From positions 1,054,001 through 1,118,000 of the forward strand of contig ML986578.1 of NCBI GenBank assembly GCA_010094045.1: a DNA stretch of 64,000 nucleotides, given 5' to 3'. The notes beneath the pieces were generated by a model that saw only the letters and a program-made list of their open reading frames with translations, ran no database searches and was not told the DNA's origin. The translations under genes and the position numbers were made by a program. Position 1 is the stretch's first letter; each line of letters starts with the position of its first letter. This document shows positions 33,882 to 45,237 of the stretch, in pieces. Source of the stretch: Lojkania enalia (lineage: Eukaryota > Ascomycota > Dothideomycetes > Pleosporales).

Positions 33882-35869
33882 TCAAACCACCAGACTCTTC
33901 CTCGGTCGTCCTATGGCTCTCCTCTTGTCAGCTACGGAACCCATTCCACCCATCACAACATCCGCCACTGGCGTAGAAACTGTAGGTGTAACAACGTCAT
34001 CTTTAACGCGTTTATCCTCACTTTCAGGATCAGTGATACCTTCCTTTGGTAGCCTGAACGCAAGGTATGTTTCATCTGCCCGCCGGCAAGTATCAAAAAC
34101 CTCATTCATGTACTTCTCCACAATGTCTGGATGACGGATCGCGCGAGGTAGGGATTGCAAAATCTCATAATTAGTAGTGAGGAGAACGAGTGTGACAGGC
34201 TGGTAAAAATCGATATCTTTGATATCATTCTTCTCATCGAAGTCTTCGATTCGCGGTGGAGGGTTATACGGAGTTGGTGGTTTAGGGGCCATGGTAGGGG
34301 CAGGTGTAGACATGTTTGGGTCGGGGCAGACCGTAATGGGTACACTTGGTGTAGCATTGGGTGTCACGCCTGGCGTCGTTCCTGCTGCTGGGCCTGGGGT
34401 GGAGGGTGGAGCAGCTTTTGGTGCCGGTGTCGATGGCGGGACATCCTCGGGCTTTGATTCAGGCTTCGACTTCATTTTCGTGACGAGGAAGGAGAACTTG
34501 GCTCCTTGGTTGTTTGGTAGCCACTCCGAGAAACTGTAAGATGGAAAATAGAATTTATCCCCGTTGCCCTCAACAAAATCGAACACCAGCGGTCGGTAGC
34601 TTGGCAAAGGAGGCGGGGGGAGAGGCGGTTGACTCTGATGGTATCCAGGGCTAAAGGCATGCGGATGTTGCTGAGGTTGACTATGAGCATTATAGGAGGT
34701 ACTATAGTGAGATTGATGTGATGGGCCAGACGGAACTGGGGTCTGCGGTGTGGGACGAGGAGCAGGAGAGTATGGCTTCGGTACGTTTTGTTGTACTGGT
34801 TGCGGGGGAGGATGCGTAAACGATGGAGCAGAAGGCGTAGGTGGTGCTGGTGCTGGTGCTGCTGGCGCCGGCGCTGGAGGAGCAGTAGGCTGTGGGGGAG
34901 GCGGTGCTTTCGCTGCCGCTTCTTTCTGCTTTGCGAGTATACTTGTCAATTCATTAATGTGGCCCTGGAAGAATTCAAGTTGCTGTTTCGTTGCTTTGCC
35001 CTCAGCAACAATCTTCATAACAGCTTTCAGTTCGGGATCCACGCCAGCCCTCTGCGCGAGCATGTGAATGACGGGATCAGGCGCAGGTGTCGTTGGTCCC
35101 GTAGGTTTTGGAGGCGGTGGTTTTTGCTGAGGTGGCTTCGGCTGACTCGGTCGCTGTTGAGGAGTAGAAGGTTTCGCATAAGGTGTAGGCGAATTGTTAT
35201 ACTGCTGGTAGGGTGAGTACTGGTTGTGGTTGGGCCAGTGGCCATACATGGGCTGCTTCTTTTGGGTAGCTCTTATCACCTCCCGAGGACCGTAGAGTCG
35301 AATAGGGAATGTATGCGGCTCTATTACCAGCTGCGCCTCTACCCCGTTGCCTAGCTGAGGAAAGTTGCGGATGATTTCCTTCTGTCTCTGCATGGCTTGC
35401 TTGTCCTCGTCGGTCCTGTCAGCGACCTTTTTTGGCGGGGTGAAGAATGCATGGAATAGCCTGAAGTTGGATCCGGAGATCCATACTGCGCGCGATCGTT
35501 GAAGAGAAGCGCTGAGGATGCCACTAGACAACCGACGTTAGCAGCTGCAGAGTTCAATTGAGGAAGAACGGACCTTTCCTGGATGGACTGATATTCCCGC
35601 GCCGGAAGGTCGGCTGGCTGTGGTTCTGGCAGCGTCGGTAGAGGTTTGCCTTCGACAAGCTTGGTTGGCAACACAGTCTTTGGCTCCTCTGGTACAGATT
35701 CTGGCGCTGGAGTGTTGGGGGTGGAGTCTTCTACGGGAAAGGTTCGTTTGCGCTTCAGCGAGGGCTTTGCGGGCTTCTTGGCAGGCGTTTCCTTGGGCGG
35801 ATCGGGAGGAGGTGGCGGTGCAGCTTCCTCGCGGGCGCGTGCTCGCGTCGACCGCCGGGGCTCAGACAT
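33882..35869 (-). CDS. swc3: SWR1-complex subunit 3 (Swc3)-like protein
   Basis: Swc3 belongs to the SWR1 chromatin remodeller, which loads histone H2A.Z. Exons 35869-35574 and 35523-33882 (50-nt intron) give 645 residues. The start MSEPRRSTRARAREEAA with a basic N-terminus fits a nuclear protein; the in-frame ATG at 35974 would add a less typical extension. Across the intron the sequence reads YQSIQE-SGILSASLQRSRAVW, then FRLFHAFFTPPKKVADRTD and NFPQLGNGVEAQLVIEPHTF, a block I associate with fungal Swc3. The middle is Pro/Ala/Gln-rich and disordered. A C-terminal ordered part (VFDFVEGNGDKFYFPSYSFS, VTLVLLTTNYEILQSLPRAI) may be the assembly surface. Family assignment rests on memory of the N-terminal block; a generic chromatin factor is the alternative. 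Confidence 0.7.
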
Positions 35870-36442
35870 GTCGACGACGTGAAGCAGGCGACGAGTCACT
35901 TTTGACTGCAGTGGTGGTGGAACGGTCAAGTTGAGTGCAAACAATTCAAACAATTGCGGGAGCTGGGACGCCACTACGCTAGATCAGGCGTGGGGCACGT
36001 GCTAGCGGCGCAGGGGCGGGCAGGCAAGCGTCTGCAGGCATGTTGTGTGCTTGGCTGGTGCAATATACTCATGTTTCTATATCAACTCACCATCAAAGCC
36101 AAAAACATATCAACGAGACTAGCCCTTATTATTTCATGCGCCTGTCTCTTTCGGCAATATCTTTGTAGATATTGTGGGAAACCGACAACTTCATGAAGAG
36201 GTGAAGCCCCTGCTATCCTGACCCCATACCCATGCCCTTGGACGATGCGGCGAAGGATGCTAGTTATCCGAAATTCAAGAACCAATAGCCTATTGGGAGC
36301 ACTAGTCAAACTTCTCTCTTTAGACATGGATCCTCCATATCGCCGTTAGCCCCGCGCATTAACATGCAGGGCTTCCAACGCACATCCCCTACCCATTTCT
36401 AATGTCCTCAGTTCCCCACTCGCTCATTTTCTCCTCATCGTC
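35870..36442. promoter_or_regulatory. Divergent promoter region of the Swc3-like and surface-protein genes
   Basis: A 573-bp spacer between divergent genes. It contains CACGTGCTAGCG at 35996-36007, 127 nt before the Swc3-like start; the same 12-mer lies 137 nt before the EF-G start. Short frames here have no domain. Confidence 0.5.
35996..36007 (-). promoter_or_regulatory. CGCTAGCACGTG element upstream of Swc3-like gene
   Basis: Read in the direction of the gene the site is CGCTAGCACGTG, 127 nt before the start codon. The identical 12-mer in the same orientation is at 42829-42840, 137 nt before the EF-G start. Confidence 0.45.
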
Positions 36443-37537
36443 ATGTATTCTCTGATATGTCCTCTGGCTGTCGCTGCTTTGGTTTCTTCCTCACTCGCTC
36501 AAACCTGCTATTTCCCCAATGGCAACGTAGTCCCTTCTGATACTGGTCGGTCCAACTAGCAAATTCATCTTCTCTTCACTCACCATCATAGCATGTAACC
36601 CCAATGCTCTAGTCTCTGCTTGCTGTTTTGATGTGAGCGAGTGATTTCTGTCTCAAAGTCACAATACATGCTCATCATTTTCCAAGGGCCAAGCATGTCT
36701 ATCAAATGGACTTTGCGTGTCAGGTATGGTCTCGCTCAGCACAAATCAGCCACAATCAATCCTGAACTAAAATCCCAGACCCTCACGATGAAACATTAGC
36801 CCGCACTCACCGAGGAACCTGTACCGACAAAAATTGGAAATCCGGAAACTGCCCCCGTCATTGTCTATCCCTCACGAATCGTGGCGCAAATGTGTATAGT
36901 TGCAATCAGACCGACGTCGATGCATACTGTTGCTTCGACAATTGCGAATGCAAAGGCAAGGACGAGATGTTTTCTTTTGCCGGATTACCAGAAGAGGTCT
37001 ATACCATCACCATAATTGGTGAGGAATTTACGCAAACTAGTCGAAAGCTATTGTCATCTTCAACGAGAAGTGTGTCAAGCAGCGTTATGTCCACCGATGT
37101 GCCAGAGTCTACGGAAACAATACAGGGCTACGTCGAAGAGGTCAACAGATCCTCTTCAAACTCAACAGCCATCGGGGTCGGCGTTGGCGTCGGCATAGGA
37201 GTAGCTGCTTTAATAGGAGCCGCAGGATTCTTCTTCTGGAGGCGAAGGAGCCGCAATGCATACAGAAATTCCATGTCGTTGGCCATGAGACCACTAGGAT
37301 TACTATCAAATGATCACTATTCCCATCCCCAACCTGAAGCAGAGAGATATGCTTATTACGCGAGCAATAAGGCGTTTCCAAGGTAATTGCTTCGTTGTGA
37401 GGATTGCGTATACTGACGATACTGATAATACGAGTAGTCCTACAACGACCCCAGAACTTTCAGGTGCTACAGTTATACCAGTGGAGCTTCAACCAAACCC
37501 TTTACCGAAGGCTGGCGTAGCTGACAAATATTCCTGA
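36443..37537 (+). CDS. Single-pass surface protein, Cys-rich ectodomain with TM helix
   Basis: A type of fungal cell-surface protein with a signal peptide, a Cys-rich ectodomain, a Ser/Thr stalk, one transmembrane helix and a cytosolic tail, resembling Mid2/WSC-like sensors in architecture only. Five exons (36443-36545, 36592-36632, 36687-36723, 36779-37382, 37438-37537) close in phase to 294 residues. The signal is MYSLICPLAVAALVSSSLA. The ectodomain has CYFPNGNVVPSDTACNPNAL, ACCFDGQACLSNGLC and CCFDNCECKGKDEMF. The stalk is SSSTRSVSSSVMSTD. The helix is Gly/Val-rich (AIGVGVGVGIGVAALIGAAG) followed by stop-transfer FFFWRRRSRN. The last acceptor may be AG at 37434 or 37437; both stay in frame. 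Function unknown; wall sensing is a reasonable guess. Confidence 0.8.
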
Positions 37538-37898
37538 TTTTTTTTTTTAAGATGCAGGTGTACGTTCGTCCAGCTTTCTCTCTGGAGTATACTTATTCTT
37601 TCGTGACTATACTTCTGGAGTTTGCAGGCTCGAGATATGTAAACACACGACTCGGGAGGCTAACCCCCAAACCCCTCTACAACATAGAATTTAAGGGTGC
37701 CGGTTCGTGGGCAGTATTTCCGGGGAGTCTATCATTAGGTGCTCAATATCCCTAGTTCTTTACTTCTCTAATCCGTTAGACAAAAATGATGTACGATCAC
37801 GTATCTATACATGTCTTCTACATTCCAGGCGCAGGAGCCTTCCCATATGATAATCCATAGCTTCCCACAACAGCTTTCTCCAGTACCTTATTCGCATT
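37538..37898. other. Convergent 3' spacer
   Basis: A 361-bp stretch between converging genes with a T run near 37540 and a short frame at 37552-37755 that I do not support. Probably 3' UTRs. Confidence 0.4.
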
Positions 37899-39550
37899 CT
37901 ACTCAACATCTAGGCCGACAGCCCCTTTCCTACTACCCTCCGCCTCCCTAAACGCCCTCCGAACACACAACTGCACCTGACTCCACCCTACCACCTCATT
38001 ATGCCCCCCATACCTCACAATCTCTAGCTCGACACTCCTCCCACCCTTCCAATTCCCACTCGCCGCCTCTCCATCCTCAACCCTTCGATAAGCAAACGCC
38101 CCTCTCCTAACCCTCTCCCCACCATGAATAGTCCTCCTCTCTTCGCTACTCAGCGCGCCTTCACTCGCTAATACGAGCCCCTCTAACGCCGCATACATGC
38201 TCTCGGAGCTGTGATACGGGATATCCTGATCATTCCTCGCATGCAGCAAACTCAACCTCAACCCGAGCTTCTTCTCACCCGCCTCCGTAAGGAGGGCCTG
38301 GAGGCGCGCGAGCGTGGGCCAGACATCCAGACACTTTGAAGCGAGGAAGTCGCCGATGCGTGGGTAGCCGCGTAGTGGGGAGAGGAGAGGGATTATGCCT
38401 CGGATTTTGTAGGTTTGGATCAGTATGGGGAGCGAGGGGAAGGGTGAGATTAACACGACTCCTGCAAATTCGTAGGGCGCCTTTACACCTTGTGGCGACA
38501 CAATATCGGCGGGTAATAAGGAAGATTCTGAGTCTGTGAAGTATAAAGCAGAAGCGGCTGTTACAGCGGTGCCGAGGGATTGGCCGAGGAGGAGGGTGCG
38601 GGATGAGGGGTGGGAGAGTGTTGTTAAGATGTGGGAGACTATGGAAATGCCATCGGTAATGAGTCCGGATTCCGTGGGGATGTGGGGAGCGTTGCGGAGG
38701 GTGGAATATCCGAAGCCGCGGTAGTCGCAGGTTAGGAGATGCGTTTTGGGGATGGATGCTATGGAGCGATAGGCTGAAGGGCGGTGGCCTTGAGCTAGAT
38801 GGCCGGCATTCTAGGGAGAGTTAGAAATATGCAAATGAAAGCCATGAATAGGGACCAAGGACCTAGAGAATCCGCAAAAGCAAAATATACAGAGACAGTA
38901 CAAGGCAAATATAGAGAACGAGACAATGTGAAAGAAAACAGAATAAAATATACAAAAGCAAGACTATATACAAAAGTGTACAACTAGACGAACAAGGAAC
39001 CACTTACCCCATGGAAATTGACAACCACCTTACTCTCTCCATCACCTTTCAACAACGTATACCCAACCGTCCCCCTCAAATCCTCAACAACAACACCCGC
39101 TTTTTGTACGAGTTCATTTTCATGCTCAGTATAAACATCCATAGGAAGCACATGCCAGCAAAATAGCGTTTCGCCGTCTGTAGTTTCCAAATGGAAAGGC
39201 TGAACCTGGCCCTCTATCCTACCTTTTAGCAAACTTTCCAACTCCAAACCAACATCCATAATCACATGATCTTCAATATTAGTGTAAGAAAAGAGCGACT
39301 CACTAGCAAACCCAAACTGCTCCGGATTTGAAACGTTATGCCAAAACCCCGAATGTACTTTATGAGCATACAACGCACTATTCCACTCTTCAGCCACCAA
39401 ATACATTTCAAATCTAACTATCATAACTCAGAATACTTACTGCCTCTGAACCCAACCATTCATCAGAAGAATCAGAAATGTCGCCCATATTCCTCCAATC
39501 CCCGCAAGAGCATAGTAGGACTTCTTGAGCATGGGATTGAATTCTACCAT
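37899..39550 (-). CDS. Alpha/beta hydrolase, ABHD12-like, membrane-anchored
   Basis: A serine hydrolase of the ABHD12/Bem46-like group; relatives hydrolyse lysophospholipids or monoacylglycerols. Exons 39550-39441, 39377-39008 and 38810-37899 give 463 residues with phases closing. Exon 1 encodes an N-terminal transmembrane anchor (YYALAGIGGIWATFLILLM). Exon 2 starts at the conserved HALYAHKVHSGFWHNVSNPE and ends at the oxyanion strand VVVNFHG, whose continuation NAGHLAQGHRPSAYR opens exon 3. DYRGFGYS and the nucleophile elbow LLLGQSLGTAV follow. The acid is likely in LLHARNDQDIPY and the His in VRYGGHNEVVGW. All triad residues are therefore visible. Intron 2 is about 197 nt, longer than most here. 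The substrate is inferred from the family only. Confidence 0.88.
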
Positions 39551-40080
39551 CTTCTCACGAGCTCTCTGCAAGCTTAGAACAAGGAATCAGGACCGATATG
39601 ACGCGATTAGGGTATCAAGAAGAATTAGATGGGTCAAAGAGCTTAGAATTTAGATGAAGATTCGATGAAAAGTTGGTGCAATTGTCGAATGAAGGTGTTT
39701 ACCGGACAGAGATAAACGTTACGACTAAGCTGGATAAGGAAGTTGCAATCGATCTTGGCACCCTCTCCGACCAACACTATGAATTATCTTGTTTTAATTC
39801 CAGAGCAAGACATTATTGCAATCGCGGTATTACAGTCACTGTGCATAGTTGCCGCGAGGAAATAAGAGTCGAGGAGGGGATATCTTGTTCTGATCTACTA
39901 AAGACCTAGTCCATAACATACAGTACAAATACTTTTACATGCATCCCGAACCTAGAACCCCATGCCTCTAAATGCTTCCCTAAGCTTGCACATACACGAA
40001 GCTAGTCATTGATTACAAGAAAAGTGCTCGAAAATTCCTTTAGTCCAAGTAATTCAATTTCGCACCCTTTTGGTTTACGC
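39551..40080. other. Intergenic between two minus-strand genes
   Basis: It includes the promoter of the ABHD-like gene and the 3' UTR of EF-G. A short frame at 39673-39909 has no domain and is left out. Confidence 0.4.
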
Positions 40081-42692
40081 CTAAGCATTCCTCGCTCGTT
40101 GCTCCTTCTCATACTTGGCGATTAACTCTTTTTGTAACTGCGGCGGTGCAGGACTATAGTGGCTAAACTCCATCGAGAACTCTCCCTTACCCTGCGTAGC
40201 CGCCCTCAACTGACTCGAGAATCCGAACATGGAATTCAGACTACAATCAGCATAGAGAGTAAAGTCCTCTGGTCCAATCTCCGTGTCATTAATGATGGCG
40301 TTCCTCTTGTTAAGCAGACCGACAATGTTACCTTGGAACTCGTTCGGCGCCGTAATCGTAGTCTTCATAAGGGGTTCCAAGACCTGGGGGTTTGCGGCCA
40401 TGAAGGTTTTGCGGAAAGCTTGTTGGGTAGCATTCTTGAATGCCATTTCTGAGGAATCGACGGCGTGGGTAGCACCGTCGTTGATAGTCATTGAAGCGCC
40501 CAAAACCTTGTGCCCAAGAAGAGGTCCTTTTTCGCAGGAAAGTTTGAAGCCCTTTTCGCAAGCAAAGAGAAACTTCTCTGAAATAGTACCACCAAAAATC
40601 TGCTCTTCAAACTTGTTCTGCCCGAGGCTTTCATTTGGCTCCATCCAGCCGACCACACGAGCGAAGTCACCAGCTCCGCCAGTCTGCTTCTTGAGAGTAT
40701 GGTCAAAATTAGCGCGAGACGTGATGGTTTCGCGATAGGCGACTTGCGGCTGGCCAGTCTCGCAGTCGACGCGATACTCTCGGCGCATACGTTCAACATA
40801 GATATCCAAATGCAATTCTCCCATTCCTGAGATAACGGTTTCCTGCGATTCGGGGTCGACATGGACACGAAATGTGGGGTCTTCGCGCTGGAAGCGGTTC
40901 ATGGCTTTACTGAAATTGGCTGTGTCCTTGGTATTCTTTGGCTTGATGGATAGAGAGATGACGGGTTCGGGGACGAACATGGATGACTGCGAATGTTAAT
41001 TTCTATGACTGTGAATCATTGATGTCAACTGACCATGCTGTAACCCAAGGATCCATCAGTGAATGTATCTCCCGAGGCACAGTCTACGCCGAACACAGCA
41101 CAAATTTCTCCAGCACCAATCTCTTGAACTTCTTCCATCTCGTTCGAGTGCATACGCACAATCTTAGGTATCCTGACCTTCTTGTCGGACCGCGCATTGA
41201 ACACGTTCATACCCTTCTTCAGGGTTCCCTGGTAGACCCGGATATATGTCAGCTGCCCAAAGTTACTCTCTTCCAATTTAAATGCCAATCCCACAAAGGG
41301 AAGAGAGTTGTACGACACAAGCTTGACTGGGGCTTCTCGTCGCCGTCTGTCTAGCGCTAGGTTCTCTACTTCAGAAGGGTTAGGGAGATAATCGCAGACG
41401 GCGTCCAGCATGGGCTGAACCGACTTGTCAGCCAGCGCAGACCCCATCAATACCGGGCTGAACTTGAGCGAGATTGTTGCTCGTCGTATGGCGGCTTTGA
41501 TCTGCTCCACTGTCGGTTCCTGCTCGTCTAAGAAAAGTTCGGCCATCTCATCGTCCACATCTGCCAGCGTCTCGATCAATTTTTGCCTCTTCTCTTTGGC
41601 GAGCTCGACTAGATCTGCCGGAATCTCATCCTTTTCGACGATGATCTCTCCTTTAGAGCCCTCATTGTAAATAGCTTTCATCCTGATAAGATCTACAACA
41701 CCCTGGAAGTTGTCCTCGCGTCCAATTGGGACTTGGAGGGCTGCGGCGGGTATCCTCAATTTCTGGTTGATCTGCTCCACGGCTTTCCAGGGATTTGCGC
41801 CCATTCGGTCCATCTTGTTAACGAATGATATTCTAGGAACGTTGTATCTCCTCATCTGCCTGTCAACTGTGATTGTCTGACTCTGAACGCCACTGACAGC
41901 GCAGAGAATCATAACTGCGCCGTCTAACACCCGCAAAGCCCTTTCAACTTCGATTGTGAAGTCAATGTGGCCTGGTGTATCGATCAAGTTGATGTGGTAC
42001 CGCAGCTCCTCTCCATTCTCCTTCTTGATCCAGTCACAGAATGTAGCTGCAGACTGAATAGTGATACCCTTCTCGCGCTCAAGGTCCATGGAGTCCATTT
42101 TTGCGCCAACAGCATCTTTGCCGCGTACCTCATGGATAGCATTGATACGGCCGGTATAGAAGAGGACGCGCTCTGTAGCAGTAGTTTTACCTGAATCGAT
42201 GTGTGCCTATCGCGAAGAATCATTAGCTATGCCTGTAGACTAATCATAATCACTCTCCTAATTTCTCGTTCTACATTTGGGCGTCCTTACAGCGATACCA
42301 ATGTTCCTAACTCGCGACAACCTGGCTGCCTCTTTTGGATCTAAATTTGCGACAATAGTCTCTTGTGATAGGTCGCTAGGGTCGGCGGCCGCTTTCTCGA
42401 GTCTGCGCATGCTTGTTAACCTTCAATTCCTCCCGCAGACTACCCTTGCATTTCCAGCGCAGTGTGATAAAAGCACGCACACGGCCGCAGCAGTCTGCGA
42501 CTGCTGTCTTCTTTGTCCATATAAATGACTATTATCCACTCTCAAGTGGTTTGTGGATCCATTATATCCCATCCGTGGAATGGCAGCCGTAGATAGAGCA
42601 CATCGCGAGTGTGTTCGGGACGTTGTCCTCACGCCATTGCGAAGGCAGACCGTTGTCAACGATTGTGCGCGGATGAGGGATTGAACCCTCAT
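40081..42692 (-). CDS. mef1: Mitochondrial elongation factor G (EF-G1)
   Basis: A translational GTPase that moves tRNA and mRNA through the mitochondrial ribosome. Exons 42692-42481, 42420-42291, 42206-41034 and 40986-40081 give 806 residues with phases closing. The N-terminus ([20 protein letters not shown]) is basic, rich in Ser/Thr and free of acidic residues, as expected for a mitochondrial import signal. G motifs are [12 protein letters not shown] (G1, split by intron 2), [20 protein letters not shown] (G3) and [13 protein letters not shown] (G4). Domains II-V follow: [41 protein letters not shown] and a conserved C-terminal domain V ending KEQRARNA. No key residue is missing. CACGTGCTAGCG lies 137 nt before the start. 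Confidence 0.95.
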
Positions 42693-43401
42693 CTTGGATA
42701 GAAAGAAATAATGCAAGAATGAATCTTGAATGAGAGCACGGCGCAGTCGTCTGGAAAGGTCGAGATGAAGGTCGACAACACCCAAAAAAGTTCAGCGGAG
42801 AAGATCGGGGGTCGGCAACTCGCCGCATCACGTGCTAGCGCATCTCCCTTCCACCTGCATTAGTCTAGGACTTCTTGTCTTGGAGGTTTGGTAACTCCAG
42901 CCTTATACTTAGGTAAAGAGAAAATCCAAGTCTTCTCGATTTTGAGGTCATTTTTTCAATCATATTGTACCTTGCGCATATATAATCCTAGGTCGCTTCT
43001 ATCGTCTGTATACATTAAGACACGAGCCAATGAACCTTGCCGCAGAATATGAGATTAAAGCACTAATGATGATGTTATTGGTCGCATAAACTACCTAGGT
43101 ATCTATTCGCTGCCTGTAAAAAGCAGCCGCTCTCGAGCAAACGAGCATGATTATCCAAGCAACGAGTCGCTATGCTTACTCAAAGATCTTCTTTCATCAT
43201 AGCTGAATACTGAAGAACTTGTCAACGAGTTCATCCCCGTAACACCTTCCAATGAATTGAAAAGTCCCCAAACAAGCGCGCTCCTGAAAATGCAGATAGA
43301 GAAGGGAGTTAGGTAAAGAAGATAGTATGCGCGAGAGTATGCACGATAGAACGAAGGATTCTAGTTGGTAAGAACTTCGGTAGAGCACTATTCGAGGTCG
43401 T
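42693..43401. promoter_or_regulatory. EF-G upstream region and 3' spacer
   Basis: It contains the 12-mer CACGTGCTAGCG at 42829-42840 in the EF-G promoter. Beyond it is AT-rich sequence without a supported gene, ending at the 3' side of the disordered-protein gene. Confidence 0.45.
42829..42840 (-). promoter_or_regulatory. CGCTAGCACGTG element upstream of EF-G gene
   Basis: Second copy of the 12-mer found before the Swc3-like gene, in the same orientation and at nearly the same distance from the start. The core CACGTG is the recognition sequence of bHLH factors. Confidence 0.45.
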
Positions 43402-45237
43402 CTATCGGATCACTTGCTCTTCAAAGCTCGGAGTCTGTATTTCGGCAACAGATGACTCTACTTGCTCGGTTGGGGTTGCTTCTCGATCTAGAAGGGTCTG
43501 CGTCTCTTCAGCAGTCCCATTAGATGTAGTGGGCTCAGCAGGAGCAGGATCGGCATGCTCGCCATGGCCATTGGTCACTGTCTCTTTGGTCTTGGAAACA
43601 GCCTCGGAAACCTTTGCCTTTCCTTTAGCAACTGTACTTCCTTCACCAGGCTTTGGCTTTGCGGAGACCCTAACAGAAGCACCCCTCCTTGGAGGGGAGC
43701 TCACCTTCTCATGCGTCTTGCTAGCGGAGGAGGTCGTGGGTCGCATCATCCGTGCTAGGAAGCTTTCATCAGGAGCACCTCTTGTTGAGTTTCGCGATTC
43801 CGGACGCTTGGTAGTAGATGCGCTGCTCGGCACTAAGGAAGCCCGCGATGGTTGTTTCCGAGCAGTAGGAGCAGTCTTAGGAGCAGTCGGTCGCGACACT
43901 GTAGAGGGCTTGCGCGCCAATTTCTGACCGTCCTCTTCGTGTTTCGCGGCAGAAGATGCCGTAGGGGCGGTTAAGTGGGAGGGTAGGCGGATCGGACGAG
44001 TAGGTGACTTTGGCCTTGGCTTCTTAAACCCACTTGGAGACGTTGTGGTGTTCTCCTTAGGGGCAGGAGCAGCAGTCTTTGGGTTTGGCTTCTTCGCTTC
44101 CAGAACCGGTGCCTTCGCCTTCGCAGCTGCGCTGGCTGTGGTGCTCGTTGTAGATGGGCGCAACGATGCACGGCTCGTCTTAGGGGCAGGAGCCTTGCTT
44201 TGTTCCTTAGGCGCTATTACCTTCGTCGCTGGTTTTGAAGCCATAGGCGCTTTCGAAGTAGATGCAGACGAGGTAGGCTTTGGTGTGGTTGGGGTCTTAG
44301 GCAATCGAGCAACCCCTGGAGACTTTGGTAACGGGCTCTTCGACGAGGATGCCTTGGTCGTGGCAGCCTTGGATGTCGATATCGCAGCCGGTTTCTTGGC
44401 GGCGGTCTTTCCACTTGGAGTAGCATAGTTGGAGGTCCCATTCACTTTTGCCTTAGACGGGGTGCTTGCGGCCGCTTTCGGGGCTTCAGTGCTGGTTTCG
44501 GTGCTGCTCGTAGACGGTGGGAGTTCCATTGGTGGAAGAGCCTCACCCCCTAAAATATCTACTTCGTTCTTAGGATTCGCTAGTTTCAGCGAGCTTCCTA
44601 CTTGAGCTTCTGAAACAATCTTATGCAGATTGTCACCCGGCGCATCTGCGGCGGGGCTTGCGGCCGGTTTCTCATCGACAACGGCAACAACCGGCTCTAG
44701 CTCGGGTGCTGCTTTGGGAGCTATTTCCTGGGCTTGTGGCTTCTCTTCTCCCTTTGTCTCTGGCTCTGGAAAGTCAGATCCCTTCATTATCCTTCCGAGG
44801 TTCGGCATTGTGCTTGTTGTCTGTCGAATTGGTGGTGCCGGTCTCGATGACTCCCTAGACGCGACGGCTTCTTCCGGAACAACCTCGGGGGTTGCGTTGC
44901 TGTCCTTTCGTGCGTCTGCTTCCTGACTGACTATCTTCTTCAATTCCGTCGTCTCCTCTTCAAGATCCTGACTAACACTAAAGCTTTCCCGGCGTTGGGC
45001 CTGCGGGTGGTTGACGCCTTCCGGGGTGCCTTTGATAGTTCCTAGGTCCTTCGCGACGACAACGCTGGGCTCAACCGATACGAAGGAAGCTCTAATCTTG
45101 GACGTCGGGCGGCCGGGTGTGTCTAGGTCTCTGCCGGCTGGGGAACGACCGCGGGGCTCAGGAGAGGAGGCAGCGCTTGGGTTCTCGAACATAGCCCGGA
45201 GGTTACGAACACCACTGCTTGCGCGATTCTCTGTCAT
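43402..45237 (-). CDS. Large disordered Ala/Ser/Pro/Lys-rich protein, 611 aa
   Basis: One long frame without introns. The only compact feature is the N-terminus, SGVRNLRAMFENPSAASSPE, which looks like a short conserved linear motif seen at the start of fungal proteins with similar layout. The rest is low complexity: an acidic, Glu-rich first third (DLEEETTELKKIVSQEAD), then Ala/Ser/Lys/Pro-rich sequence (TSKAATTKASSSKSPLPKSP), and basic Ser/Arg patches (SRASLVPSSASTTKRPE). Relatives are often labelled mucin-like, but there is no signal peptide, so an intracellular scaffold or cytoskeleton-associated role is more likely. The long antisense frames here are by-products of its biased codons. The start at 45237 is the first ATG. 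Confidence 0.75.
   Translation of the reverse strand: MTENRASSGVRNLRAMFENPSAASSPEPRGRSPAGRDLDTPGRPTSKIRASFVSVEPSVVVAKDLGTIKGTPEGVNHPQAQRRESFSVSQDLEEETTELKKIVSQEADARKDSNATPEVVPEEAVASRESSRPAPPIRQTTSTMPNLGRIMKGSDFPEPETKGEEKPQAQEIAPKAAPELEPVVAVVDEKPAASPAADAPGDNLHKIVSEAQVGSSLKLANPKNEVDILGGEALPPMELPPSTSSTETSTEAPKAAASTPSKAKVNGTSNYATPSGKTAAKKPAAISTSKAATTKASSSKSPLPKSPGVARLPKTPTTPKPTSSASTSKAPMASKPATKVIAPKEQSKAPAPKTSRASLRPSTTSTTASAAAKAKAPVLEAKKPNPKTAAPAPKENTTTSPSGFKKPRPKSPTRPIRLPSHLTAPTASSAAKHEEDGQKLARKPSTVSRPTAPKTAPTARKQPSRASLVPSSASTTKRPESRNSTRGAPDESFLARMMRPTTSSASKTHEKVSSPPRRGASVRVSAKPKPGEGSTVAKGKAKVSEAVSKTKETVTNGHGEHADPAPAEPTTSNGTAEETQTLLDREATPTEQVESSVAEIQTPSFEEQVIR

Noticed and set aside
42655..42690. 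GGTTCAATCC-like string resembling a tRNA T arm (minus strand)
   Set aside because: It falls in the first codons of the EF-G import signal, and no acceptor stem, D arm or anticodon arm could be paired around it.
43402..45237. Long plus-strand frames (for example 43529-43927 and 44045-44428)
   Set aside because: They are antisense to the Ala/Ser/Pro/Lys-rich protein and arise from its codon bias.
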